Source: CAKZYD01 sp039026755 (lineage in GTDB: Bacteria; Pseudomonadota; Alphaproteobacteria; Sphingomonadales; CAKZYD01). Taken from it: DNA of 17,305 bases. The notes under the pieces were generated by a model that saw only the letters and a list, made by a program, of their open reading frames with translations, searched no databases and had not been told where the DNA came from. Made by a program: the position numbers and the translations under genes. Numbering within the stretch: the stretch's first letter is position 1; every line of letters begins with the position of its first letter. The stretch spans positions 1 to 17,305 of the forward strand of contig JBCCLR010000063.1 in the NCBI GenBank assembly GCA_039026755.1. The letters are read 5' to 3'. Shown piece after piece: positions 8,071 to 15,332 of the stretch.

Positions 8071-8138
8071 AATCACGCTATTCACCTGAGCTCAATCGGA
8101 GTCTCGGCAAACGCGCTTGGAAACTGTGCTTCTGACAC

Positions 8139-8156
8139 AAAAGCCACAGTGCTTTT
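8139..8156 (+). terminator. Weak hairpin possibly ending the uvrA-DCC transcript
   Basis: AAAAGC and GCTTTT pair across a six-base loop, ending in four T bases, 69 bp after the DCC stop codon. The stem is short and AT-rich, so at best it is a weak intrinsic terminator. It lies just before the conserved element of the first receptor gene. Confidence 0.25.
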
Positions 8157-8170
8157 CGAACCGTACCGCC

Positions 8171-8191
8171 ACTCTTAAAATAATGGGTTGT
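8171..8191 (+). promoter_or_regulatory. Conserved 21-bp element upstream of receptor gene 1
   Basis: A 21-bp stretch with core TTAAAATAATGGGTTG is repeated without mismatch at 11003-11023, ahead of the second receptor gene. Here it begins 111 bp before the ATG, there 113 bp. Flanking bases on both sides are largely unrelated. It holds a -10-like TAAAAT but I see no convincing -35 partner. It is either the core of a shared promoter or the binding site of a common regulator. Confidence 0.65.
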
Positions 8192-8281
8192 AAAGAACCA
8201 CGTCAGCATAGACCTGTTGGACTATATCCGCATGGTTGACGCGTGGATATGCACAACAATTTGATTCTTGGGGGATCTTTA

Positions 8282-10723
8282 ATGTCTAAATGGCAACTTT
8301 CGATGGGCAGCGCATTGGCGCTGGTGTCTGGTTTTACCGGACTGGATATGGCGTATGCGCAATCAGATGACTTCGCACTTGAAGAAATCATGGTGACAGC
8401 GCGGCGCCAAAGTGAATCTTTACAAGACGTTCCGATTGCCATCACCGTGGTCGGCGGTGAGACCCTTGATAATTTCCAGCTCAATGAAGTGGCGGACCTT
8501 CAAAGTCGTATCCCGACCTTGAATGTACAAGTGGGTGGCTCGGGTTCCGGCGGCCAGCTTAGTTTGCGCGGCGTTGGTTCTTCTAATATTTCGGCTGCCT
8601 TTGATTCAGCGATTGCATTTAACTTTGACGGTGTTGTTGTGAACACCATGCGGTTTGTACAGGCTGGCTTTTTTGATACCCAGCAAGTTGAGGTTCTTAA
8701 AGGTCCGCAATCGCTCTTCTTTGGTAAAAGCGCATCGGGCGGCGTGTTGTCTATTAGTTCCAGAAACCCCGGTGACGAACTCGAAGTCATTGGCCGTGCA
8801 TCTTATGAATTTGAGGAAGAAGGCTATCTATTCGAGGGCGTTATCTCTGGCCCCGTTAGCGATACGCTCGGTCTGCGGTTTGGCGTGCAATATAATAACA
8901 TCGACAGCTTTTCGCGTATTCAAGACGGCATTCCAGCGGTCAACCGTGACCGCGGCTTAGAAACGCTGATCATGCGCGCAACGGCTGAGTGGAAGCCCAA
9001 CGAAAACCTGGTGGCCAATCTGAAGGCCAATTATCTCAGAAACCGGACTGACGGCGCCATTGGCAACTCGCAGAACATCTGTGGTCCTGACGGTGTTGCG
9101 GACCCTGTGATCCTCCTGCAAGGCGCTGTCTCCGTTCCAGCTGGCTATGACTGTAATGCGTTTGACCAAAATTATGACACCTCCGACCCGTCAGCGACGT
9201 TAGTTGCACAAATCCCCTCTCAGGACCCGCTCTCTGAGCGAGACTTTGACGGAACGCCGTTTGGTGAAACGGATATCTTCAACATTCGGTTGAAGCTTGA
9301 TTACGACGTGACGGACACGCTGACCGTTACGTCAATCACTGGATATGTGGATTTAGACGCTCTAGAGTTTGATTGCTTTAGTTATGGCGGCGTTGGCCCA
9401 GCGTTCATTGCAGGAGCGCCCGCGGCGCCGGCCGCGCCTGCGCTAGCTGCGGTGAACACACCTGGTTCAGCACAAGGGTTTGGCTGTTCGAGCCCAAACA
9501 ATACACTAGAGCAATTCTCACAAGAAATTCGCTTGGCATCAAACTTCGACGGACCGTTTAACTTTTTGATCGGTGGTTTTTTTGAGGATCGCGAAATCTT
9601 GTTTGGCGGCCACCAGCAAGCCGTTAACATTTCCATCATCGGGCCCGATCCGGTGACGGGCAATACGGCAGATTGGTACCGATCCCAGGTCACCGACGCG
9701 CAGGCCCTGTCGTTCTTTGTAAGTGGTAACTATGAAATCACAGAGCGGCTTACGCTATCCGGTGGTGTGCGCTGGACTGATGAGGAAAAAACCAGCGTGA
9801 TTGATGTGCCCTTTGTGCACGCGTTCCTGTCTTCGGGTCCGGCCTTTATCAACAGCGGGTTTAACTCGGGCGATATTGAGTTTGAAGATTCACAATGGAC
9901 GCCGGAAGTTGCCCTAACATTCGCCGTCACTGACGACATCAACGTGTTCGGTGCGTTTAAAACCGGCTTTAAGTCAGGCGGCATCGATAACTCGGCACTC
10001 CCCTCCTCCAGCCTGCTTGGCCTTGGCGGAACAGAGGCTCAGCGGCAAGCTGTGATCGACAATATCCGCTTTGATTCTGAGACTGCAATTGGCGGTGAGT
10101 TTGGGATGAAGGCTATCCTTGCGGATGGCTCTCTGCGGCTGAATGCAACTGCGTTTTACTATGTCTTTGATGATCTGCAAATCCAGAACTTCAATGGGAC
10201 GATTGTTCAGTTCGAAACGGACAATGCGGGTGAAGTCACGACCACAGGGATTGACGTCGACTGGGTGTGGAGTACGCCGGCGGAAGGCCTCACAATATCA
10301 GGTGCGGCAACCTTGCTTTCATCGGAGTTTAGCGATTCCTTCTTGGTGCGGGTTGATGACCTAGACGGGCGTGACGTGGGCCGTGCTCCCAATTTTTCAG
10401 GAAACGTTGCGGCGGATTACACCGTGCCGGTCAGCAATTCTCTTGATTTGGGTGTGAACGGGAACCTCAGCTACACTGGAAGCTACTTCACCGACCAAGT
10501 GAGCTTAAATGATTTCGAGCAAGACAGCTTTATCACACTGGATGCCGCCGTCTCGCTCAGCAACCCAGACCAAGGCTGGAAAATCTCACTCGTTGCAACC
10601 AATTTGACGGATGAAATCTGGATCAACACGACCAGTGATCGGCCGTTTCGTGACAATGATGACATCATCGCCACACAAAACCGCGGTCGTCAGATCTTTT
10701 TAGAAGCCAGGTTTGACTACTAA
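8282..10723 (+). CDS. TonB-dependent outer membrane receptor 1
   Basis: This 813-residue receptor should form an outer-membrane barrel that imports a substrate using TonB-ExbBD energy. It begins MSKWQLSMGSALALVSGF, with a signal peptide cut near AYA-Q, followed by a TonB box-like segment (ALEEIMVTARR). The plug domain (about 45-165) has VADLQSRIPTLNV, SLRGVGSSN and VEVLKGPQSLFFGKSASGGVLSI. The rest is barrel, ending in the aromatic FLEARFDY. I placed the start 13 codons inside the longer frame: GGGGGA lies six bases before it, and the same start is shared with receptor 2. Two cysteine pairs in extracellular loops (267/291 and 365/402) may be disulfides, and an Ala-Pro-rich insert lies between the second pair. 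There are no neighbouring siderophore, vitamin or glycan genes, so the substrate cannot be predicted. Confidence 0.93.
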   Translation: MSKWQLSMGSALALVSGFTGLDMAYAQSDDFALEEIMVTARRQSESLQDVPIAITVVGGETLDNFQLNEVADLQSRIPTLNVQVGGSGSGGQLSLRGVGSSNISAAFDSAIAFNFDGVVVNTMRFVQAGFFDTQQVEVLKGPQSLFFGKSASGGVLSISSRNPGDELEVIGRASYEFEEEGYLFEGVISGPVSDTLGLRFGVQYNNIDSFSRIQDGIPAVNRDRGLETLIMRATAEWKPNENLVANLKANYLRNRTDGAIGNSQNICGPDGVADPVILLQGAVSVPAGYDCNAFDQNYDTSDPSATLVAQIPSQDPLSERDFDGTPFGETDIFNIRLKLDYDVTDTLTVTSITGYVDLDALEFDCFSYGGVGPAFIAGAPAAPAAPALAAVNTPGSAQGFGCSSPNNTLEQFSQEIRLASNFDGPFNFLIGGFFEDREILFGGHQQAVNISIIGPDPVTGNTADWYRSQVTDAQALSFFVSGNYEITERLTLSGGVRWTDEEKTSVIDVPFVHAFLSSGPAFINSGFNSGDIEFEDSQWTPEVALTFAVTDDINVFGAFKTGFKSGGIDNSALPSSSLLGLGGTEAQRQAVIDNIRFDSETAIGGEFGMKAILADGSLRLNATAFYYVFDDLQIQNFNGTIVQFETDNAGEVTTTGIDVDWVWSTPAEGLTISGAATLLSSEFSDSFLVRVDDLDGRDVGRAPNFSGNVAADYTVPVSNSLDLGVNGNLSYTGSYFTDQVSLNDFEQDSFITLDAAVSLSNPDQGWKISLVATNLTDEIWINTTSDRPFRDNDDIIATQNRGRQIFLEARFDY

Positions 10724-10769
10724 GCGGGTGTAAGATCCTTTCTTATTGTGAATTTTAGCTATTGAGCAA

Positions 10770-10796
10770 GGCGCGCTTCCCTCCGGCAAGCGCGCC
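10770..10796 (+). terminator. Strong hairpin after receptor gene 1
   Basis: GGCGCGCTT and AAGCGCGCC form a perfect 9-bp stem around a nine-base loop, 46 bp after the receptor stop codon. No T tract follows (CTCTCT instead), so it may only stabilise the transcript end or help factor-dependent termination. Confidence 0.5.
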
Positions 10797-11002
10797 CTCT
10801 CTGCATATCTGCGCAGCCCTAATTTTTACAGCATGCTATCGAATAGAGTGAGGCTGTGTTGATGTCTGAATCTTAAAAAAACGCCTAAAAAAATGGGGTA
10901 ATCAAATAGTTAGAGCAGGGCCTTAAAAATTAACGTCGCACTTAGAGATGTGCGTATTACTCCACGCGGCGCGAACAAAGCTAAACATTTGTAGGGTATA
11001 CT
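10797..11002. other. Gene-free spacer between the two receptor genes
   Basis: The full space between the receptor genes is 392 bp. Apart from the hairpin at its start and the 21-bp element near its end, I see no coding frame with a ribosome-binding site. The middle is AT-rich, with two A7 runs near 10875-10895, a small CGCAC-N8-GTGCG hairpin around 10935-10953, and a GTATAC-containing partial palindrome just before the 21-bp element. No function can be assigned. Confidence 0.5.
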
Positions 11003-11023
11003 ACTCTTAAAATAATGGGTTGT
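11003..11023 (+). promoter_or_regulatory. Conserved 21-bp element upstream of receptor gene 2
   Basis: This is the second perfect copy of the element at 8171-8191, beginning 113 bp before the ATG of receptor 2. The 90 or so bases between element and ribosome-binding site differ between the two genes, which makes the preserved 21 bp and its spacing stand out. A GCGCG-N5-CGCGC hairpin follows it here. Confidence 0.65.
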
Positions 11024-11115
11024 TTTTGCGCGCATGCCGCGCGAGCAATTGCGTCAACAAAAGTGCAATGCAGCACTAACTTTTATACAGCAAACGATTT
11101 TTGGGGAGACGTTTC

Positions 11116-13467
11116 ATGTCTAAATGGCAACTATCTATGGGCAGTGCCCTGGCGTTGGTCTCGGGTTTCGCCGGCATTCAGACCGCCAATGCGCAAGCGG
11201 ATGATTTCGCCCTTGAGGAAATTATCGTCCAAGCGCGAAAACGCGCCGAAAGTTCACAGACCATTCCCGTTGCGGTTACTGCTATTACGCCATCTATAAT
11301 CCAAAATGAAGGTGCGGTTGACTTAAGAGACTTGGAAGGCCGTGTCCCCAACCTTGTCATCGGTGATATCTCGGCAGCCGTTGGCGGCACTGCAATCGCT
11401 ATTCGAGGCTTAAGTTTTGAAGACGTTGAGCGCAGTTTTGAACCGACTGTTGGTCTCGTTATCGACGGCGTTTTCATCTCGACAAGCTCCGGACAACTCA
11501 CAAACACGTTTGACTTTGAGAGCATTGAGGTTGCACGCGGGCCGCAAGGCACTCTTTTTGGACGCAATACAATCGGTGGCGTCATCAGCGTGCGCAGAAC
11601 CAAGCCAACGCGCGAGTTTGGGCTTCGCGCACAGGCGACAATCGCTGAAAACGGGCGAGAAGAATTTGGTGCGGTCCTCAATGCACCGCTTACCTCAAAG
11701 GGTGGCCTCAAAGTTTTTGGGTTTAAAAGGAACTTTGATGGTTTTTATGAGAATATCACAACCGGCGGAAGCGATGGCGCCAATGACTATCTTAATTTCG
11801 GTGCAACACTCGACTACGATCTGTTGGATAACTTAAATTTCCTTCTTACCGTTGAAGCGCAGGAATATTCGGGGGAACCGGCAACTGTTTCCCTTAGTCA
11901 ACCAAATGAGGTGATATGCGCCTTAGGTTTTGAAGCACCATCTCAATGCGGCCTTACTGTGGAGGACCAAGCTGATCGATTTGAAACGACTGCAAATCTT
12001 GTTGACACATTTGACATGGACGAGTTCGATCTTACCGCGAAATTAACGTGGGACATCAGCGATCGCTATTCTTTGATATCCATCACTGCTATACGCGATT
12101 CCGAAGAAGTCCAAACGCAGGACTTTGATTCAACGCCGGCTGATTTCTTTGACACCCGGCGTCCTCAAGATTTCCGTCAGTTTACGCAAGAATTTCAGTT
12201 AAATGCGGAAATCAATGATCGCATCAACGGGATCTTCGGATTTTTCTATCTAGACAGCCGCTATGAGCTTAACCAGCAAACGAACTCGCCGTTATTTGCT
12301 GATCCGGTGCTTGGCCCAGGTCAAATCCGTGCGGATGCCTTTCAGGAAATTAGTTCATTCGCTTTTTTTGCGGATATCGACTTTGATATTACCGACCGCC
12401 TTCGCTTAAACGTTGGTGGACGCTATACCAACGACAATAAGCGCTTCAGAATTAGCAATGATATTGTTTTCACTGCGATACCGCTGACAGCGCCGATATT
12501 TGACACCACGACAGCAGATCCGGCTTTATTTACCAGCGACGTATCGCGAAATAGCGACGGTTTACTAGACGAGACTTTTGAGGACTTCTCTCCACGCGTA
12601 TCACTGGATTATCGATTTACCGACGATATCTTCGGCTACGTAAGTTGGTCACAAGGCTTCCGTGCCGGCGGCTTTAACGGTCGCGCTGGGAACCTAACGG
12701 CAGCGACCACGGTTTATGATTCGGAGAAAGTAAATACCTTCGAAATTGGCACGAAAACTGAATTTTTGGATAATCGGGCGCGTTTAAATGCGACCGTATT
12801 TCTTTCCAAGTACGATGACCGTCAAGAAGAAATCGTGGTTGCACTTCCTGCTCCGCCATTCCAAGAAACAGTTGTTACAAACGCTTCGGACTCTACATTT
12901 TGGGGTATAGAGCTAGATGGTGAGTTGGTCGTCACAGAAGATCTGTCTTTGGTAGGCTCATTTAGCTATCTAAATGCCGAATTCGACGAATTCCCGATTT
13001 TATCGATCGACCCAGTAACAGGTGATCAAGTGACGCTTGATCAGTCTGCTTTGACCATTCGTCGTGCGCCAGAAATCACATACTCGATTTCAGCTCTCTA
13101 CAATAAGGACATTGGCCCGGGCGATTTCAGTGCAAGTTTGTCGCTCAGATTTGTTGATGAGTTTCAAACAACGATCGTCAATGCCAATCCAAACATTGGG
13201 CCGCAGATTGATCCGCCGGTCACGAATGACACGAATGGTCCAGCCTTTAACGATCCGCGCGGTATATCAGAACCTCAACACACGCTCAATTTCACGGTCG
13301 GATACGGTTTTGAGGTTGGCGGCACGCAGGTTGATTTAGCCGTATTCGGTAGAAATCTATTGAACGATGTCGGAATCGGTTCAGCCTTGCCCGTCGCTGG
13401 CCTGTTCACCTTCGCCACGCTCGATACACCGCGGCAATTTGGTGGTTCTGTTACCATAGAATACTAA
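11116..13467 (+). CDS. TonB-dependent outer membrane receptor 2
   Basis: This 783-residue TonB-dependent receptor has the same first 18 residues as receptor 1 (MSKWQLSMGSALALVSGF), a signal peptide cut near ANA-Q, and a TonB box-like ALEEIIVQARKR. The plug (about 45-165) has LRDLEGRVPNLVI, AIRGLSFEDVERSFEPTVG, VIDGVF and VARGPQGTLFGRNTIGGVISV. The barrel follows and ends TPRQFGGSVTIEY with a terminal aromatic residue. GGGGAG lies seven bases before the ATG. One cysteine pair (268/278) sits in the loop region equivalent to the first pair of receptor 1. Beyond the N terminus the two receptors differ greatly, so they probably take different substrates; no neighbouring gene indicates which. By eye its sequence is richer in A and T than the adjoining genes. 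Confidence 0.94.
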   Translation: MSKWQLSMGSALALVSGFAGIQTANAQADDFALEEIIVQARKRAESSQTIPVAVTAITPSIIQNEGAVDLRDLEGRVPNLVIGDISAAVGGTAIAIRGLSFEDVERSFEPTVGLVIDGVFISTSSGQLTNTFDFESIEVARGPQGTLFGRNTIGGVISVRRTKPTREFGLRAQATIAENGREEFGAVLNAPLTSKGGLKVFGFKRNFDGFYENITTGGSDGANDYLNFGATLDYDLLDNLNFLLTVEAQEYSGEPATVSLSQPNEVICALGFEAPSQCGLTVEDQADRFETTANLVDTFDMDEFDLTAKLTWDISDRYSLISITAIRDSEEVQTQDFDSTPADFFDTRRPQDFRQFTQEFQLNAEINDRINGIFGFFYLDSRYELNQQTNSPLFADPVLGPGQIRADAFQEISSFAFFADIDFDITDRLRLNVGGRYTNDNKRFRISNDIVFTAIPLTAPIFDTTTADPALFTSDVSRNSDGLLDETFEDFSPRVSLDYRFTDDIFGYVSWSQGFRAGGFNGRAGNLTAATTVYDSEKVNTFEIGTKTEFLDNRARLNATVFLSKYDDRQEEIVVALPAPPFQETVVTNASDSTFWGIELDGELVVTEDLSLVGSFSYLNAEFDEFPILSIDPVTGDQVTLDQSALTIRRAPEITYSISALYNKDIGPGDFSASLSLRFVDEFQTTIVNANPNIGPQIDPPVTNDTNGPAFNDPRGISEPQHTLNFTVGYGFEVGGTQVDLAVFGRNLLNDVGIGSALPVAGLFTFATLDTPRQFGGSVTIEY

Positions 13468-13527
13468 GCAAATACGAGCGCTAACAAGAGGCCGTATAAT
13501 GCATGTATGCGAGCCTATAATCGGGCT

Positions 13528-13608
13528 GGATAATAGAAATAGCTTCTCAGCTGGGTATTGGAAAAGCTAACAAGACCCGCGTGATCGATGTTCACGCGGG
13601 TTTTTTTT
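13528..13608 (+). ncRNA. Candidate small RNA or structured leader
   Basis: Two TATAAT boxes (13495-13500 and 13516-13521) lie ahead of about 80 bases that can fold into two hairpins: TAGCTT (13540-13545) with AAGCTA (13564-13569), then the strong intrinsic terminator at 13575-13601 with its T tract. Box, structured body and terminator together resemble an independent small RNA or an attenuating leader for the next gene. No -35 box is convincing and no known RNA family is recognised. The 5' end is an estimate. Confidence 0.25.
13572..13608 (+). terminator. Intrinsic terminator after receptor gene 2
   Basis: ACCCGCGTGA (13575-13584) and TCACGCGGGT (13592-13601) form a perfect 10-bp GC-rich stem with a seven-base loop, followed by eight T bases to 13608. 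This is a classical Rho-independent terminator, about 107 bp after the receptor stop. The T tract ends at the base before the next gene's ATG, which is unusual. Confidence 0.88.
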
Positions 13609-14262
13609 ATGTCAGACTTAAACGTAGACCTCTACTGGTCTTTCCGTAGCCCCTTTTCTTATATCATCCTGCCGGAGATCAAACGCCTGATCACGGCGTA
13701 CCGGGTGCACGTGACTGTAAAGCCGGTATACCCGCTGATCATCCGGGTGCCCGATTATTTCCAAAAAGCCGATCCACGCTTTTTCTCTTACCTACTGAGG
13801 GACGCAGAGCGCACAGCGCAAATGCAGAGCATACCCTTTGCAAAGCCCGAGCCAGACCCGATTGTCATGCACCAAGAGACCCGCATGGCGGCACCTGAGC
13901 AGCCCTATATTTACCGGCTTAATAGAATTGCCGCCGCCGCGTCCCTGACCAGCGATATTCTCCCGTTGGTAGATGAAGTAAGCCAGCTAATCTGGTCGGG
14001 ACAGGTACAAAACTGGCACGCAGGGTCACATCTTCAAGATGCCATTCAGCGTGCTGGATATGATTTAGCAACCTTGGATCATCAAGCGCATACTCAGCCC
14101 AAAGCGTTGGATGCCCAACTGGCGCAAAATCAAAAAGACCTGGAGAGTGCCGGACATTGGGGTGTTCCCACTCTCATATTTAAAGGCGAGCCATTTTTTG
14201 GCCATGACCGCGTGTCGCATCTCATTTGGAGAATGCAGCAACATGGGCTGCAGGCACGATGA
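13609..14262 (+). CDS. DsbA-fold protein, 2-hydroxychromene-2-carboxylate isomerase-like
   Basis: This 217-residue thioredoxin/DsbA-fold protein belongs to the HCCA isomerase (kappa-class GST-like) group. It begins MSDLNVDLYWSFRSPFSYI; the SPFSY segment contains the serine (S14) that aligns with the catalytic serine of NahD-type isomerases, in place of the DsbA CxxC pair. The C-terminal HWGVPTLIFKGEPFFGHDRV is also characteristic of the family. The usual aspartate before the motif is replaced by YWSF. An in-frame ATG seven codons earlier lies inside the terminator loop with an in-frame stop two codons before it, so I prefer 13609, although its ribosome-binding site is poor. No aromatic degradation genes are nearby, so the true substrate is probably another glutathione-linked compound. 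Confidence 0.82.
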   Translation: MSDLNVDLYWSFRSPFSYIILPEIKRLITAYRVHVTVKPVYPLIIRVPDYFQKADPRFFSYLLRDAERTAQMQSIPFAKPEPDPIVMHQETRMAAPEQPYIYRLNRIAAAASLTSDILPLVDEVSQLIWSGQVQNWHAGSHLQDAIQRAGYDLATLDHQAHTQPKALDAQLAQNQKDLESAGHWGVPTLIFKGEPFFGHDRVSHLIWRMQQHGLQAR

Positions 14263-14324
14263 GGGTCCAGCGCATCATCTATGGCCAAAAAATCTGCGTA
14301 TAATTTAGATAGACGTCAAGGATC

Positions 14325-15179
14325 ATGCGCGTGCACTATGGCTCTCTTACTTATGCGCTTACCATCGCCATTTTGCTGCCTTTTCATGCCTTTAGCGCGG
14401 AGCCGCCTCTACCATCACCCGAAAATGGTACGCTCACAGCGCGCTATAATGTGCATTGGGGCTTGCTGCGGATAGCCGATATAGCGGTGACTTGGAAAAC
14501 CTCAGATGAGGACTATAGCATTGCCCTCTATACGCGTACACGCGGCTTGCTACGCGCAATATTTAAAGCTGAGGCTGCGTTATCCGCTTCAGGGTCAGTT
14601 GAAAATGCCGCTTTAACTCCGCGAACGTTTATCACGGACAGTTCATTTAATAAGAAGATCTTCGGGCGTGAGATGCGCTTTGATAATGATGGCCGAGCGC
14701 GAATTATCAGAGAGATAAAACCTGAAGACTTTAAGTTTGAACGAGAGCCTGTGCCGAATTCCTTACAATATGGGCCAGATCCCATGACCGTTTTTTTGGA
14801 CTTTATGCTCTTGCCCGGCACTGTCCCAGGGACGCGCTCTTTTGACGGCGTGCAAGTTGTTGAAACCCGCCTTCAATGTAATCTTGAGACCGAGGCCCTG
14901 AGTAAAACCCGGCGCAGCATATTTCATGGGCAAGCCCAGCGCTGCAATGTTACAGGAGACGTTATTGCAGGCGATGTCGTGCTCGATGACACTAATGACG
15001 TCGCAGACGATGTCGACGGCCGCGATTTTGAAACACTCATTTGGTTCGCAAGAACCCTAGACCAGAGCTTACGCATCCCCGTACGCGTCAAAGCGGCAAG
15101 CAATCGCGGTACACTTAAAATTTACCTGACGGAGATTACCGGCGGTGTGGATGAGCGCGTCGGTAAACTCGGGTCTTGA
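14325..15179 (+). CDS. Exported DUF3108 domain-containing protein
   Basis: This 284-residue protein has an N-terminal signal peptide (SLTYALTIAILLPFHAFSA, cut before EPPLP). The mature part is typical DUF3108: an opening LTARYNVHWGLLRIADIAVTW, then LYTRTRGLLRAIFKAEAALSASG, FITDSSF, a run beginning YGPDPMTVFLDFML, and a late strand pair ending GTLKIYLTEI. The family forms a periplasmic beta-rich fold of unknown function. A TATAAT box lies at 14299-14304. AAGGA sits only two bases before the ATG but eight before an in-frame GTG at 14331, so translation may really begin two codons later. It starts 62 bp after the isomerase-like gene and converges on the polysaccharide kinase gene. Confidence 0.85.
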   Translation: MRVHYGSLTYALTIAILLPFHAFSAEPPLPSPENGTLTARYNVHWGLLRIADIAVTWKTSDEDYSIALYTRTRGLLRAIFKAEAALSASGSVENAALTPRTFITDSSFNKKIFGREMRFDNDGRARIIREIKPEDFKFEREPVPNSLQYGPDPMTVFLDFMLLPGTVPGTRSFDGVQVVETRLQCNLETEALSKTRRSIFHGQAQRCNVTGDVIAGDVVLDDTNDVADDVDGRDFETLIWFARTLDQSLRIPVRVKAASNRGTLKIYLTEITGGVDERVGKLGS

Positions 15180-15250
15180 GGATTTAGGGTGGCCCGCGCT
15201 GACAATCACGTCCAGTGCTTTTCCAATACAAGAGCAGCGGGACGCCAAGC

Positions 15251-15285
15251 AAAAAAAATAGCGCCGGAAAAACCGGCGCTATTTT
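15251..15285. terminator. Bidirectional intrinsic terminator between convergent genes
   Basis: A perfect 13-bp inverted repeat (15255-15267 with 15273-15285, core TAGCGCCGG) surrounds an A5 loop. On the minus strand it ends in eight T bases, a strong terminator for the tyrosine kinase gene ending at 15333. On the plus strand only four T bases follow, still adequate for the DUF3108 gene ending at 15179. Confidence 0.9.
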
Positions 15286-15332
15286 CAAATACTGAACAAG
15301 CCCGCACCCTGCGGCCCGGCCACTCAAATCAA

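Noticed and set aside
8243..8281. Earlier in-frame ATG for receptor 1
   Set aside because: The inner ATG has the GGGGGA site and the same beginning as receptor 2; the earlier one would put a non-signal extension before the signal peptide.
11178..11711. Long minus-strand frame (177 codons) opposite receptor 2
   Set aside because: It is fully antisense to a well-supported receptor gene, has no recognisable domain or ribosome-binding site, and its composition is a shadow of the sense codons.
13588..13608. Earlier ATG for the isomerase-like protein
   Set aside because: It lies in the loop of the terminator hairpin, has no ribosome-binding site, and adds seven residues not expected in the family.
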